Positions 1 through 11,705 of a stretch of DNA of 64,000 bases are shown here, one piece after another (the stretch's first letter is position 1; each line of letters starts with the position of its first letter). A program made the translations under genes and the position numbers. The notes beneath the pieces are model-generated. The model was not told the DNA's origin and searched no databases. It saw only the letters and a list, made by a program, of their open reading frames with translations. Source of the stretch: Saccharum officinarum (Eukaryota > Streptophyta > Magnoliopsida > Poales > Poaceae); assembly GCA_020631735.1 (NCBI GenBank), contig CM036215.1:14844346-14908345 (forward strand). Direction: 5' to 3'.

Positions 1-19
1 AAAACAAGAGACTGCTACA

Positions 20-1458
20 GTGAACCAGCTCAATGATGGTGCCAACCAGGAAGATCCAGTTGTGGAGGAGTTTCTAGATGTGTTTCCAGAGGAATTGCCA
101 GGTATGCCACCAGACCGTGACATTGAATTTATTATTAAATTATTACCTGGAACTGCACCTATAGCTAAGCGTCCATATAGAATGGGAGTAAATGAATTAG
201 AAGAACTTAAGAAACAAATTAAGGAGTTGCAGGATAAGGTTTTATTCGTCCTAGTTCTTCACCATGGGGAGCACCAGTGATTTTTGTGGATAAGAAAGAT
301 GGAACTCAGAGGATGTGTGTAGATTATCGGTCTCTTAATGAGGTTACTATTAAGAACAAGTACCCATTACCTAGGATTGATGACCTGTTCGATCAGTTGA
401 GAGGAGCTTGTGTATTTTCCAAGGTTGATCTTCGTTCTGGATATCATCAATTGAAGATTCGTGCTAGTGATGTACCAAAGACAGCTTTTACTACACGGTA
501 TGGATTGTATGAGTATACAGTGATGTCTTTTGGTCTGACTAATGCTCCTGCATACTTTATGTATTTGATGAATAAGGTATTCATGGAATATCTGGACAAG
601 TTTGTAGTGGTATTCATTGATGATATTCTAGTATTTTCCAAGACTGAGGAAGAACATGCTGAACATTTGAGGTTGGTCTTGCAGAAGCTCAGAGAACACC
701 AACTTTATGCAAAGAGGAGTAAATGTGAGTTTTGGTTGAAGGAAGTTTCTTTTCTAGGTCACATTGTCTCTAATGGAGGGATATCAGTAGATCCTGGCAA
801 GGTGAAAGATGTATTGAATTGGAAACCACCCATCAATGTGAGTGAGATCCGTAGCTTCTTGGGATTAGCTGGTTATTATAGAAGATTTATAGAGGGATTT
901 TCAAAGCTTGCAAAACCAATGACTGCATTATTGGAGAAGAATGCCAAGTTTGTGTGGTCCGAGAAGTGTCAGGCTAATTTTGAGGAACTAAAGAAGAGAT
1001 TGACGACTGCACCCGTCTTAGTTTTGCCAGATCTGAGTAAACCTTTCTCTATCTATTGTGATGCATCTCGATTGGGTTTGGGATGTGTACTGATGCAAGA
1101 AGGTAGAGTTGTGGCATATGCATCAAGGCAGTTGAGGAAGCATGAGTTAAATTACCCTACTCATGATTTGGAATTAGCTGCAGTAGTTCATGCATTAAAG
1201 ATATGGAGACATTATTTGATTGGACACAAGAGTGATATATACACTGATCACAAGAGTTTAAGGTATATCTTTACTCAAACGGATCTGAACTTGAGGCAGC
1301 GTAGATGGTTGGAGTTGATAAAAGACTATGATCTAGAGGTGCATTATCATCCAGGAAAGGCCAACGTTGTTGCTGATGCTCTTAGTAGGAAAAGTTATGC
1401 AAATGAAATACAAGTAATGTCTATGCAAAGGAATTATGTACCGAGTGCAAGTATTTGA
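20..1458 (+). pseudogene. Gypsy pol: reverse transcriptase and RNase H
   Basis: This part of the polyprotein copies element RNA into DNA and degrades the RNA strand. The first segment (20-280) is the pre-RT linker with the '[10 protein letters not shown]' type motif and ends in the wrong frame; the second (277-1458) carries the RT palm with 'DLRSGYHQ' and the catalytic '[10 protein letters not shown]', then the RNase H start '[11 protein letters not shown]' and its 'YTDHKSL' and 'VADALSR' signatures. Near 238-245 the sequence reads aaggttttatt where the family has one more g, so a one-base loss explains the frame switch. After 1458 the frame closes before integrase. All RT and RNase H motifs are otherwise intact, so the break is recent or a consensus error. 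Confidence 0.9.
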
Positions 1459-1639
1459 ACTTAGGATTTACTACCAATGCAGTGGAATTAGTATTAGAGC
1501 CTACTCTAGAGCAAGAGATCCGTAAAGGTCAGCAGAAGGATGAAAAGTTGAGGAGATAGCTGAAAACATAGCGAAAGGTAAATCTCCAGGGTTCCGTAAG
1601 GATGATAATGGTACGCTATGGTTTGGAAAAAGGCTGTGT

Positions 1640-2927
1640 GTGCCTGAAGATAAGGATATCAGAATGGTAATTCTGCGTGAAGCTCATGAGTCAGTTTATT
1701 CCATACATCCGGGGAGTACTAAGATGTATTTGGATCTGAAAGAGAAATATTGGTGGTATGGTTTAAAAAGAGATGTTGCTGAGTATGTTGCTTTGTGTGA
1801 CACTTGTCAAAGGGTGAAAGCGGAACATCAGAGACCTGCAGGATTGTTACAGCCTATGCAGATACCCGAATGAAATGGGAAGAGGTTGGTATGGATTTTA
1901 TAGTTGGGTTGCCACGGACTCAAAGAGGATATGATTCAATTTGGGTGATAGTGGATCGTCTGACTAAGGTTGCTCATTTTCTGCCTGTGAAGACTACATA
2001 CAGCAGTGCGAAGTTGGCAGAATTGTATATGGAAAGAATAGTGAGTCTACACGGAGTACCTAAAAAGATTGTGTCTGATCGAGGTACTCAGTTTACATCT
2101 CATTATTGGCAAAAGATACATGAATCATTGGGAACCAAATTAAATTTTAGTACAGCTTATCATCCTCAGACAGATGGTCAAACGGAGAGAATTAATCAGA
2201 TATTGGAAGATATGTTGAGAGCTTGTGCTTTACAATATGGTACTAGTGGGATAAGAGTTTGCCTTATGCAGAGTTCTCTTATAACAATAGTTATCAGAAG
2301 AGTCTTCAAATGGCACCGTTTGAGGCTCTGTATGGACGAAAATGTAGGACCCCGTGTTCTGGAATCAGACAGGGGAGAGTCAAGTGTATGGGCCTGATGT
2401 ATTAAAGGATGCTGAAAAGAAAGTGAGAATGATTAGAGATAATCTAAAAATAGCACAGTCCAGACAGAAAAGCTATGCTGATACTCGCAGAAGGGAGTTG
2501 ACTTTTGAGGTAGGGGATTATGTATATTTGAAAGTATCGCCAATGAGGAGTGTGAGAGGTTCAACATGAAAGGTAAATTGGCACCAAGATATATTGGACC
2601 TTTCAAGATTATAGAAAGACGTGGTGAAGTGGCATATCAGTTGGAATTACCTGAAAGTTTGGCAGGTGTACATGATGTGTTCCATGTGTCTCAATTGAAG
2701 AAATGTTACGAGTACCAGAGGAGCAGATTCCATTAGAGGAACTCACTGTTAAGGAGGATCTTACATATGAAGAGTTTCCGGTTAAAATTTTAGAGACTGC
2801 GGACAGAGTCACAAGAAGTAGAACAATCAAAATGTGTAAAGTACAATGGAATCGGTACACAGCAGAAGAGGCTACTTGGGAACGAGAAGAGGATCTGAGA
2901 AAAACCTACCCGCAACTGTTTGAGTAA
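1640..2927 (+). pseudogene. Gypsy pol: integrase with C-terminal chromodomain
   Basis: The integrase inserts the DNA copy; the chromodomain is known in this group to guide it to modified chromatin. Seen in order: an HHCC zinc-binding domain (histidines in 'AHESVYSIHPG', cysteines in 'CDTCQRVK'), the DDE core (D in 'GMDFIVGLP', D in 'VSDRGTQF', E in 'GQTERINQ'), the 'YADTRRRELTFEVGDYVYLK' region, and a chromodomain ending 'ATWEREEDLRKTYPQLFE'. The frame switches near 1870, 2245, 2355, 2560 and 2700. At most of these a one-base loss in a short run (for example gaatg-aaatggg near 1868) accounts for the shift. The stop after 2924 is the natural pol end, 30 bases before the polypurine tract. Confidence 0.9.
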
Positions 2928-2954
2928 GCATCGGTCGAATCTCGGGACGAGATT

Positions 2955-2974
2955 CATTTTAAGGGGGGTAGAAT
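2955..2974 (+). other. Polypurine tract of the chromovirus
   Basis: The run aaggggggtagaa sits directly before the LTR start TGTAACACCC. It is the expected primer site for plus-strand synthesis. The related LTR at 8547 is preceded by the same motif. Confidence 0.8.
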
Positions 2975-3391
2975 TGTAACACCCTAAAAATTTGAAAAGA
3001 AGAAAAATAGGAAAAACATGATTTTTATATTTATTTTTGTGAAGCATGCAAAATTTAGAATAAGAATAATTTTTATAAATTTAAAATCAAATATAAGAGT
3101 AGAAACATGTTGTGCACTCATGCTGTTGCATTTGAATTTTTGAGATGAGTGGTTTGATTCAAATTCAAATTTGATTCAAAATCATTTGAAAATGCTTGAA
3201 AAAAAATTGGAAAAAAAGAAAAAAGAAAGGAAATTTCTTCATTTCGTTTTTGCCCAGCTCAGCCGCAGCCCAGCCTCGGGCCTGCTCAGCATGCGGCCCG
3301 TTGTTCTCCCGCGCCCGCATCTTCCTCCTGGGCCGAGCCGAGCCGCGGCAGCCGCCAACTCGCGCGCGCGTCAGCGTTCCGCAGCGGCCGC

Positions 3392-4397
3392 GTTCCTTCC
3401 CGCCTGAGCCGCTGACATGTGGTCCCGTTTGTCAGTGTCTCTCTCTCACCTTTCCTTTCTTCTTCCTCCGGTTTCCATCGACGAACGCCGTTCTTCACCG
3501 ATTCGGTGATCCGATTTTCCCTTCGAAACTCTCCTTTCCATAACGCGGAGAGCCTACGGGCTATAAAACGGAGACCCTCACCTTCCGCCCTCATCCCGTT
3601 CATCGGTAGCCGTTTTGGTGCTCGGGAGCTAGGTCACCGCGAGCACGAGATCCACCGTCCGCGTCCTCAAAAGCCGCACGCGCTCATTGTTTCATCCCGG
3701 CTACGATTCTGCCCTTAGGGGAGTTCGCGTTGAAGTTATCTACCTGCTGGTACTTTTGCTTTGCGATTTCGTGCACCACAGAGCGAGTTAGGCCCACCCG
3801 GCCATGGCGCCGCCGCGGGAAGCTCGCGTCGGCTGATTCCGACCGGAGCGCCGCCGGTTACCTCCTCGATCCGATCTGGACCGTCCGATCTAAATCCAAC
3901 GGCTAGAATTAGAAGATACCGGTTCGTTTGTAAAATTATAAAGAAACCCTGAAGTTTTTAAGTATAGAACCCGCAGTCCTAAAACGTAAAAGCTCAGAGT
4001 ACGCTTTGATCGGTTGAAAACGTATTTCGTCTCGGTAAATGAAAAATACGCTTTCTGATATTTACAGTTTTGCCATTCAGATTGTTTTAGTTGTAGAATT
4101 TTCGTTTTAACTCCGATTTGGATCCATTCAAATTTCGTTAGATTCATATTTGCGAGCTCTACATGTGATAGAACTGTACAGTAGGTTTGAGATAATTTAT
4201 TTTCAAGTTTTTATTAAAGTATTTATTTTTCTATAGGAAATCTTTGGAAATTCATAACTTTGTCGTTTTAGATCCGATTTTCGTGATCTTCGCGTCTGTG
4301 TGAATCCTAGCGAGTTGTAGATTTCCATTTTTAAAGAGACTTTTTATTTTATTTTCTTACTGTTGGTGTATTGTTCTAATTATAGTCTTTGTTTGTT
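3392..4397 (+). repeat. First copy of a duplicated 1 kb LTR segment
   Basis: From gttccttcccgcctgag onward, this segment is repeated almost base for base at 4498-5506. The two copies differ mainly by one- to three-base insertions and deletions. The copy breaks off exactly at the N run while the second copy continues into unique LTR sequence, which is what an unmerged contig overlap looks like. Confidence 0.9.
3561..3570 (+). promoter_or_regulatory. LTR TATA box
   Basis: CTATAAAACG lies downstream of a GC-rich upstream region and before the probable R region of the LTR. The same box is repeated at 4678-4687 in the duplicated copy. Position inside an LTR supports a promoter role; the start site itself is not visible. 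Confidence 0.5.
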
Positions 4398-4497
4398 NNN
4401 NNNNNNNNNNNNNNNNNNNNNNNNNNNNNNNNNNNNNNNNNNNNNNNNNNNNNNNNNNNNNNNNNNNNNNNNNNNNNNNNNNNNNNNNNNNNNNNNN
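4398..4497. other. Assembly gap (100 N)
   Basis: Exactly 100 undetermined bases, a conventional scaffold spacer of unknown true size. It interrupts the LTR, and its two sides carry the same 1 kb sequence, so the real gap length may be negative (overlapping contigs). Confidence 1.
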
Positions 4498-5506
4498 GTT
4501 CCTTCCCGCCTGAGCCGCTTGACATGTGGGGTCCCGTTTGTCAGTGTGGGTCTCCTCCTCACCTTTCCTTTTCTTCTTCTCCGGTTTCCATCGACGAACC
4601 GCCGTTCTTGCACCGATTCGGTGTGATCCGATTTCCTTCGAAACTTCCTCTCTTTCCATAACGGAGATGCCTACGGGCTATAAAACGAGACCTCACCTCT
4701 CCGCCCTCATCCCGTCTCATCGGTAGCCGTTTGGTGCTCGGGAGCTAGGTCACCGCGAGCACGAGATCCACCGTCCGCCCTCAAAGCGCACGCGCTCATT
4801 GCTTCATCCCGGCTACGATTCTGCCCTAGGTGAGTTCGCGTTGAAGTTATCTACCTGCTGGTAGACTTTTGCTTTGCGATTTCGTGCACCACAGAGCGAG
4901 ATAGGCTCCACCCGCCATGGCGCCAGCGGGAAGCTCGCCGTCGGCTGATTCCGACCGGAGCGCCGCCGGTTACCTCTCGATCCGATCTGGACCGGTCCGA
5001 TCTAAATCCAACGGCTAGAATTAGAAGATACCGGTTCGTTTGTAAAATTATAAAAGAAACCCTGAAGTTTTTAAGTATAGAAACCCGCAGTCCTAAAACG
5101 TAAAGCTCAGAGTACGCTTTGATCGGTTGAAAACGTATTTCGTCTCGGTAAAGTGAAAAATACGCTTTCTGATATTTACAGTTTGCCATTCAGATTGTTT
5201 TAGTTGTAGAATTTTCGTTTTAGCTCCGATTTGATCCATTCAACATTTCGTTAGATTCATATTTGCGAGCTCTACATGATGATAGACTGTGCAGTAGGTT
5301 TGAGATAATTTATTTTCAAGTTTATATTAAAGTATTTATTTTTCTATAGGAAATCTTTGGAAATTCATAACTTTGTCGTTTTAGATCCGATTTTCGTGAT
5401 CTTCGCGTCTGTGTGAATCCTAGCAAGTTGTAGATTCATTTTAAAGACTTTTTTATTTTATTTTCTTACTGTTGGTGTATTGTTCTAATTATAGTCTTGT
5501 TTGTTT
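4498..5506 (+). repeat. Second copy of the duplicated 1 kb LTR segment
   Basis: Starts at gttccttcccgcctgag directly after the N run and matches 3392-4397 to its end at the gap. It then continues into the rest of the LTR. Compared with the first copy it has different homopolymer lengths, for example cgcttgacatgtgggg against cgctgacatgtgg. Confidence 0.9.
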
Positions 5507-7744
5507 ATGCATGATTGCCTCTGGATGTGTGTTGTTGATAATGGTTGATCGAGTATAGACGGTGAGATATTCGTTGGAGATCAAGAGCTTTACTACGAGC
5601 AAGATCTTCAGGACCAGTTCGAGCAAGGCAAGTATAGCATGGGATTATCCTTGTTGTCCTATTCACCTTATGCAATTAATATCATTATGCATTTATTCCT
5701 TGTTAAGGATGACTTAGCGATTGATCCTTTACCTTGGTACCTATTAAATTGCATTGAGTATTTTGGCTAGTGCTTAAACATGGACATGATCTATGTAATT
5801 TGACTAATGGAATATGCAATAAACATTAAAAGATGATTTTATTACTGTTTAAGGGTACTAGAGCATGGGGTTACTTTGGTGCTCTTGTTACTCTCCATAA
5901 GGACTCATCTATAAGGCGACAATCCGGGATTTACAGTACAACTGTGGGGGCTATATGGCTCTGGCTTTAGTCATATAGAAGGACCTTTTCTAGCTTGTTA
6001 GAGGTATTCCTTTATGGCGTAAGAATGGCTTGACGAATCGGTATAGTGCGGCCTCGTCCTCATGTGTATAGGCTGCGTGTTATTGTGCCATCAGGAAGGG
6101 GGGCTCTACATCTGTTTGCCGAGTGAAATCTAATGACCCTAACTTGTTAGACGAACCTTCGAAAGACTTCATAGTGTTTACCCTGCCTGCTCACCTTGGT
6201 AGTGTTTTGGGAGTAATTAACCGGCGCATTTGGTAACATGATCACAGTGAAAGTGTACAACCTCTGCAGAGTGTAAAACTGTTATAACAGCCGTGCTCAC
6301 GGTCACGAGTGGCCTTGGACCCTTATGGAATAGTTGAATAATTGTTTATGATTATGTTTTTGCTATTCATTAATCATTTCACATGGATCATATGTTTAAT
6401 GTTTATATTGAGACAATTTGATGCTATTGTTATGCGCTAAAATCATACTAACTAAAAGCTACATGCTGATAAACCAATGAATATGCTTTTTGAGCCTCAT
6501 GAACCCCATGTCACACTTGTTGAGTACGAGATGTACTTACGCTTGTTTATTTTCTTTTACTTGGATAAAAATCCGGATGGGTAACAGATGGAGGTAATAG
6601 TGACTACTACGCCTACTTCCCTGAAGATTACTAGTCTTGCTATCAACCAGTCAATGTACCTGTGACTGGAGCTACCACGAGAGATTTTTATTTATACTTC
6701 CGCTACATTGTGTGTTAAGACTATGTGTTTAAATATCGTGATGTAATAACATTGTGATGATACTTTTGTTATAATTTGTGAACTTATGTGTGATTGATCT
6801 CTGGGCGCACATAAGGGTATGCATCCCATTTGGTCGATAAATGGGTGTGACATCTTACTGTTCACCTCTACCTTGTTGCTTATTTTAGAAAGTCTTGTGT
6901 TCACCTCATCCTTCTTTTGATATGCTCTTAGAATCTTACCTTACCCCTATCTTGCGAAATCTGAAGACTAGGATGTGGATCCATGGAACAATGAGAACGA
7001 TAGTACCGCAAGTGGAGTCATATGTTTGCTTGTGCATTTTTTTATGTTTTGTGAATTGTTATTATGTTTATGCTTGATTTGGAGTTTTGTAATGATTGCA
7101 ATAAAGTTGTGTAGCCCACAATTTCATTTATAGGTAGTTTTAAGCTATAAGGATTAATGAATAGATAGCTGGGGTGGTCATAGGTAAAACCTTTGCATGC
7201 TGATTTCTGGAGCAGTCTGAAGTATTTCTGCTATATCTCCTAATCTGATCGTGAGAAAACTTTGAAATTTTACTGGGAACAATTAGACTTCAGTATCTTT
7301 CCAACCCGCAAGAATCATATTATTATCTGTTTTGAGCTAAGAGATATACCTGTTCTAAGTTGAGCTTACTGCACAGTCTGGAATTTTGGAACAGTTTCGG
7401 TTAAGCCCTGTTTTGACTAATTTAGTGACATAATCTGGAAAAGTGTTATTAATAAAAGTTGTAGATAATTTCATAAGCTTTCCAAAAGTGTATAGAACAT
7501 CTCAATTGGATTTCTGTAACTAGAGATATTATTATTTTACTAGACTGTTACTATCGGACTTCGCCCAGAAATTTTCTGCATTACTTCCTTATCTTGTATA
7601 GTTGAATGTATCATTGGATATCTTTGAATCTCATTGATTTGCCTTAGAATCTTTACATTAGAGATGATGATGGTTATCTAGTATAAAAGGAGATGCAAGT
7701 TACTTTGGTGTCCCCTAGTTTCTTTTTCTTAAGGGGGTAGCCAT

Positions 7745-8300
7745 ATTAAAGAAGTTGCAAGACCAAGGTTTCCTACATTCCAGTGCTTCACTTGGAAGTA
7801 TCAGTTATCCCAATGGTTGCGAGATCTTCATCAAGCGCGTGCACCTTTGCTTAGAATTGGTGACTTGTTGGATCCACTACATGGAGGTCGTGTATTCATC
7901 AAGATTGATCTACACTTCGAGCTATTATCTGTTGAGAGTTCAACCGTCAACCAAGACAAGTCAGCATTCATGACGTATGTTCTGTGAAGACTTAGAAGAC
8001 CTCAATGTACACCAAGCATGGCTAGTAAGTTTTTGGATAGGGTATCTCTAATGGTGGAGTTAAGAAGAAGAGCTCAAGAAAGTAAATTATGTCAAATTCA
8101 CCCAAAGATGTAATTGTGGCATTTAAACGGATTATAAGAGTAATGTCTACGTGGATCATGAGAATCTAAAGGACATCTTCACTACGTTGGTTTGGGATTG
8201 TGGTATCATCGTCGGTTTGATCCTGATCAAGGTTATGACTTGCAAAAGTGATGTCGCTTGGAGAAGTAAGAGTCGATGCAGATGCCTTTAGCAATGAAGG
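7745..8300 (+). pseudogene. Degenerate Gypsy reverse transcriptase remnant
   Basis: Scattered matches to the RT of Ty3/Gypsy elements can be read with frame changes: 'LKKLQDQGFLHSSAS' before the palm, then a stretch resembling 'DLLDPLHGGRVF' and 'KIDL' where functional elements have '[23 protein letters not shown]'. Further on, short pieces resemble the RNase H 'LKDIFT' and 'DADAF' signatures. No catalytic DD pair survives and large internal parts are lost. It cannot encode a working enzyme. Confidence 0.6.
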
Positions 8301-8530
8301 GTTGTGCTAAGAAGATTTGGATGACACCATGGACTAAGAGTTATTCAGAGTATCCATCGATCTCTTGGAAATAGTTGAGCAAGCTACTCGGAGTAAGATG
8401 ATCAAAGTATGTTGAAACATTAGAGCGAAACTGAGGGGATGAGGCTTTTTGAATCAAGTGAAGAAGATCTATAGACAGAGTTTTCATCTCTTCGATTACT
8501 GTCTTCCGAATCTCGAGGACGAGATTCATC

Positions 8531-8546
8531 TTAAGGGGGGTAGAAT
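8531..8546 (+). other. Polypurine tract of the second Gypsy element
   Basis: ttaaggggggtagaat immediately precedes the second LTR and matches the tract at 2957-2972 nearly exactly. Confidence 0.7.
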
Positions 8547-11500
8547 TCTAAACCCTAAAATTTGCCTCTTTTTGAAATAGAGATAAATTGAGATAATATG
8601 TATTTTGTGCTCATGAAACATAGGAAAATAAAAATTTTCAATAAATTAAAAATTATCATAGGGTTTAGAAACATTGTTAGTGCATACATGCCATTGCATT
8701 GGTTTATTTGAGTGAGTGATTTTTAGCAAAACTAAAAAAATAGATTCATTGAGTAATTGTTTGTGCATATTTATTATAGAGAAATAATATTTTATTTGAA
8801 ACTAAAACCCAATATATGGTTAGCAACATGTTTTGCATTCATGCTGGAGCATAAGCTTTATTGTAATGTGTGGTTTTGACTGGATTACAAAACTGATTCA
8901 AAACTTTGTTGGAAAATATGCTTTGGAAAATATAGAAAAATAAATAAAAAGGGAAAACTCTTACCTTTGCTATTTCGGCCTGGTGGCCTGGTAGTCTAGC
9001 AGTCGGCCTGTTTTCCTTTGGGCCCGAACTCGCGCTCGCTCAGCCTAACGGCCTAGCCGCCCTCCTTCCTTTGCTTTGGGCTGGCCCATCAGAGCGCAGT
9101 GAGCACCGGCAGCCTTTTTTCTTCCTTGTGCCGCTGACACTGTGGCCCCACTCGTCGGTCACCTCATCCCTTCCTCGTGGTCGAACCGGAGACGAACCCG
9201 ACCCCGATCCAAATCCACGAACCAAGGGATCGTTTTCCCAAAATTGATCACGCCAACACCCTATATAAGCTAAACGAGTCATCTCCTTCCGTTTTCCGCT
9301 TGATTTGTCATCTCGCCGCCCTCGTTTCGAGTAAAACGTCGCTAAACCCTAAGGTGCCGCCACCGAGCTTAATTTGCCGAGTTCGTGGTTCATTCGTCTC
9401 TGTAAGTTGATACCGGGCTTCGTCTCGTGTTTGTGAGGTTTCCAGGGCTATTTTTCCCTCTCTCTTGTTTATTCTTGATCTCACATTGCCGCCGAACTCT
9501 CACAGCACGCTGCAGTCCGCCAACTCGAGCAATACACCGTCCTCGTCTCGTCTCCGCCTTCATCTTCTACTCCGGTGAGTCCACGTGGAGCTTCTTGTTT
9601 GTTTGGATCAAATTGCACGTGATTTGGAGCGCTGTAGCGCCGAAACCGAATCTCCGACGAAGTCCGGCCATGGCGCCGCCGCGTTTCTTTCTTCTCCGGT
9701 AGGAGCGCCGCCTGCATCCCTCCATCTTCTTTTTCCAGTCGTCCATCCTCAGATCAACGCTCAAGATTAGAACATACCTCTTCGGCTTGTCTTTTTGCTA
9801 AAGAAACCCTGGAATTCTTTAAAGCTTAACCTGTCGTCCTTGGCGTATTCACGAAAATACGTTTTTCTGTGTTGAAAGCGTATTTTCGACCTGTTTTTAA
9901 TGAAAAATATGTTTCTATTGTTTCAAATGCTTCAAAGTTATGTTTCAAGCTTTAAATGCCTATAACTTGTTCATTTTAACTCCGTTTGGACCCATTCAAG
10001 TTGTGTTAGGTTTGTATTCGCGTGAGTTCTACATGATAGTATAGTTGTACAGTAGGTTTGTGATATTTAATTTTTGAGCTTATATTAAAGTATTTATTTG
10101 TCTATAGGAAATCTTAGAAAATTCATAACTTTCACGTTTTAAATCCGATTTTTGTGATCTTTACGTTTGTGTGATTGTAGTAACATGTAGAATAGTTTTA
10201 TAAGCTTTTCAAACTGTTTTTCTACTGTTGGTGTACTGTTCTAATTGTATCTCTTGTTTGTCTCGTGTATGATTGCATATGGATGCTTGCGTGGTGTTCT
10301 ATAATAATGTCCAGTCGGTGAGCTTTACGTGTTGATCGAGAAGGAATACAGTTGAAGCTTTGGACTAGAAGAGACATCAAAGTTTAAAGCAAGTATAGCA
10401 TGGGACCATCCTTGTTATCCTATTCACTATAATCATAATACATATGTATTTGTCCTCCTTGACAACCGTAGAGATTATAACTTAGCTGTTGATACCATGA
10501 TTCCTTGTTGCCTATGGGATTTGCATTAGGTAGCTATTGCTAGTGCTTAATAATAAACAATGATCCTTAATATGACTAATGAATTGTGCAATCACCCATT
10601 AAGATGATTTAATTATTGTTAAAGGCTGCTAGAGCATTATGTTGTTTTTATGTTGCTCTAGTTTCTCTCCGTAAGGACTTATCTGTAAGTGATAACCGGG
10701 ATTGACAATACAGCTGTGAGGGCTATATGGCTCTGGCTCTAGTTGTTTAAGAGACTTTTTCTAGCTTGTTAGTGGTTACCGAAAGGCGCAAGAGGGGTCA
10801 TGTCTAGTATGGTCTTGGCCTGCCAAGTGGGTGCAGTCTTTTGTAAGTCGCCCCTTGGAGGGAGGTTCATGCTTTCCAATTGAGAATCCTTAGCGGCCCT
10901 AACTTGATAGACGAACTTTTAAATGGCTTTATATGATTTCCGGTGTTTTGGAAATGGCCTCCCCATGTATTTGGAAGTCATGACTCACAGTGAAAGTGTA
11001 CACCTCTGCGCAGAGTTAAAAACTGGTATACTAGCCGTGCCCACGGACACGGGCGGCCTTGGGGATTCTTACAGAATAAATGTTCACCATTGTTATATCA
11101 TGCTTATTATTGTTGATATCATTATGTTATGTTAATTATTATTTCATTATTCTTATTACAATTGATCATTTATTTATAATGGGAATTGGTTTACCTTGAT
11201 GCTTCTAAATTGCTAAGTAAATGATGAATAAAAGCTAAATGCAGTAAACCAGTGTCTAACCTTTTGAACCTCATGAACCCCATGTTATATTTGTTGAGTT
11301 CGACATGGACTCACTCTTGCTATTTCCCACACCTCAGGATAGTCTCTGGAGTTATTAGGCTTATGATCAACCAGTTAGTTTGTTCCTGGAGTGAAGTCTA
11401 CACCCGGTGTTCGGAGTTGTTTTTCCGCTGTGTTGATCTCTAAGGTATATTTTATACTATTGTGTTATGTATATTAAGTATTTATCTCTTGATATTACAC

Positions 11501-11584
11501 TTATCTGTGGCTATATGTGAGATTTGACTCCTTTCTTTCACATATAGTGTATGTCTGGTTTTGTCCTTAAAACCGGGTGTGACA
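8547..11584 (+). repeat. Second, diverged chromovirus LTR
   Basis: This 3.04 kb LTR is a homologue of 2975-6852. Shared landmarks include the start after the polypurine tract (tctaaaccctaaaa, the TG now TC), the block around 10100-10260 (tctataggaaatctt, then ctgttggtgtactgttctaatt) and the end ggtgtgaca. A TATA-like tatataagc is at 9262. Identity to the first LTR looks clearly lower than between the two copies around the gap, so this is an older family member. Whether it is a solo LTR or a 3' LTR of the decayed internal region cannot be settled here. Confidence 0.8.
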
Positions 11585-11589
11585 CTGAC

Positions 11590-11705
11590 TCAGTCCTTTG
11601 AAGGTGCTCATAGGGGTAGGATTTGCGTATGTGTGTTCATAGGGTGAGTATGCATGCATGTTGTGGGTGTCTTCAATGTACTGTGTAATTCTCAAAAAAA
11701 ATTAT
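11590..11705 (+). mobile_element. Possible LINE 3' tail
   Basis: The sequence ggtgctcataggggtaggattt through a short A run resembles a 3' tail that I recall following LINE reverse transcriptase genes in grasses. No coding part is attached. Identification is by memory only. Confidence 0.35.

Larger units (their letters stand above)
1..6852 (+). mobile_element. Ty3/Gypsy chromovirus (Tekay-like), 3' part with 3' LTR
   Basis: The 3' portion of a chromodomain-bearing Gypsy element enters from the left edge. Domain order seen is end of protease linker, reverse transcriptase, RNase H, integrase, chromodomain, polypurine tract, LTR, which is the canonical Ty3/Gypsy order. The C-terminal chromodomain places it among plant chromoviruses; the Tekay assignment is from general recognition. 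Gag, protease and the 5' LTR lie outside the window, so no target duplication can be tested. The coding part is interrupted by several single-base losses and the LTR contains an assembly gap. Confidence 0.9.
2975..6852 (+). repeat. 3' LTR of the chromovirus (TGTAACACCC ... GGTGTGACA)
   Basis: The LTR starts with TG right after the polypurine tract and ends with CA in GGTGTGACA. Its apparent length of 3878 bp is inflated by the gap and by a duplicated segment; removing one copy and the gap leaves about 2.77 kb. A TATA box ctataaaacg occurs at 3561 and again in the duplicate at 4678. The GC-rich stretch 3240-3900 gives long spurious reading frames on both strands. A diverged homologue is the LTR at 8547-11584. 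Confidence 0.85.
6853..8546 (+). mobile_element. Decayed Gypsy internal region between two LTRs
   Basis: Non-coding internal sequence followed by a ruined pol. There is no recognisable tRNA primer site after the LTR end at 6852. The region ends in 'gaggacgagattcatcttaa' plus aggggggtagaa, the same pol end and polypurine tract as the element at 1-6852, so it is the remnant of a related element. Because the two flanking LTRs are clearly diverged, they are not the pair of one recent insertion. Confidence 0.7.

Noticed and set aside
3171..3718. Several long frames on both strands in the LTR (78-115 codons)
   Set aside because: GC-rich sequence gives open frames in all phases; no domain, and the LTR contains the promoter region here.
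2975..11584. The two Gypsy LTRs as the pair of a single deleted element enclosing 6853-8546
   Set aside because: The first LTR follows the pol of the element at 1-2927 directly, the two LTRs are clearly diverged, and the second LTR start has lost its TG. A shared recent insertion is unlikely.
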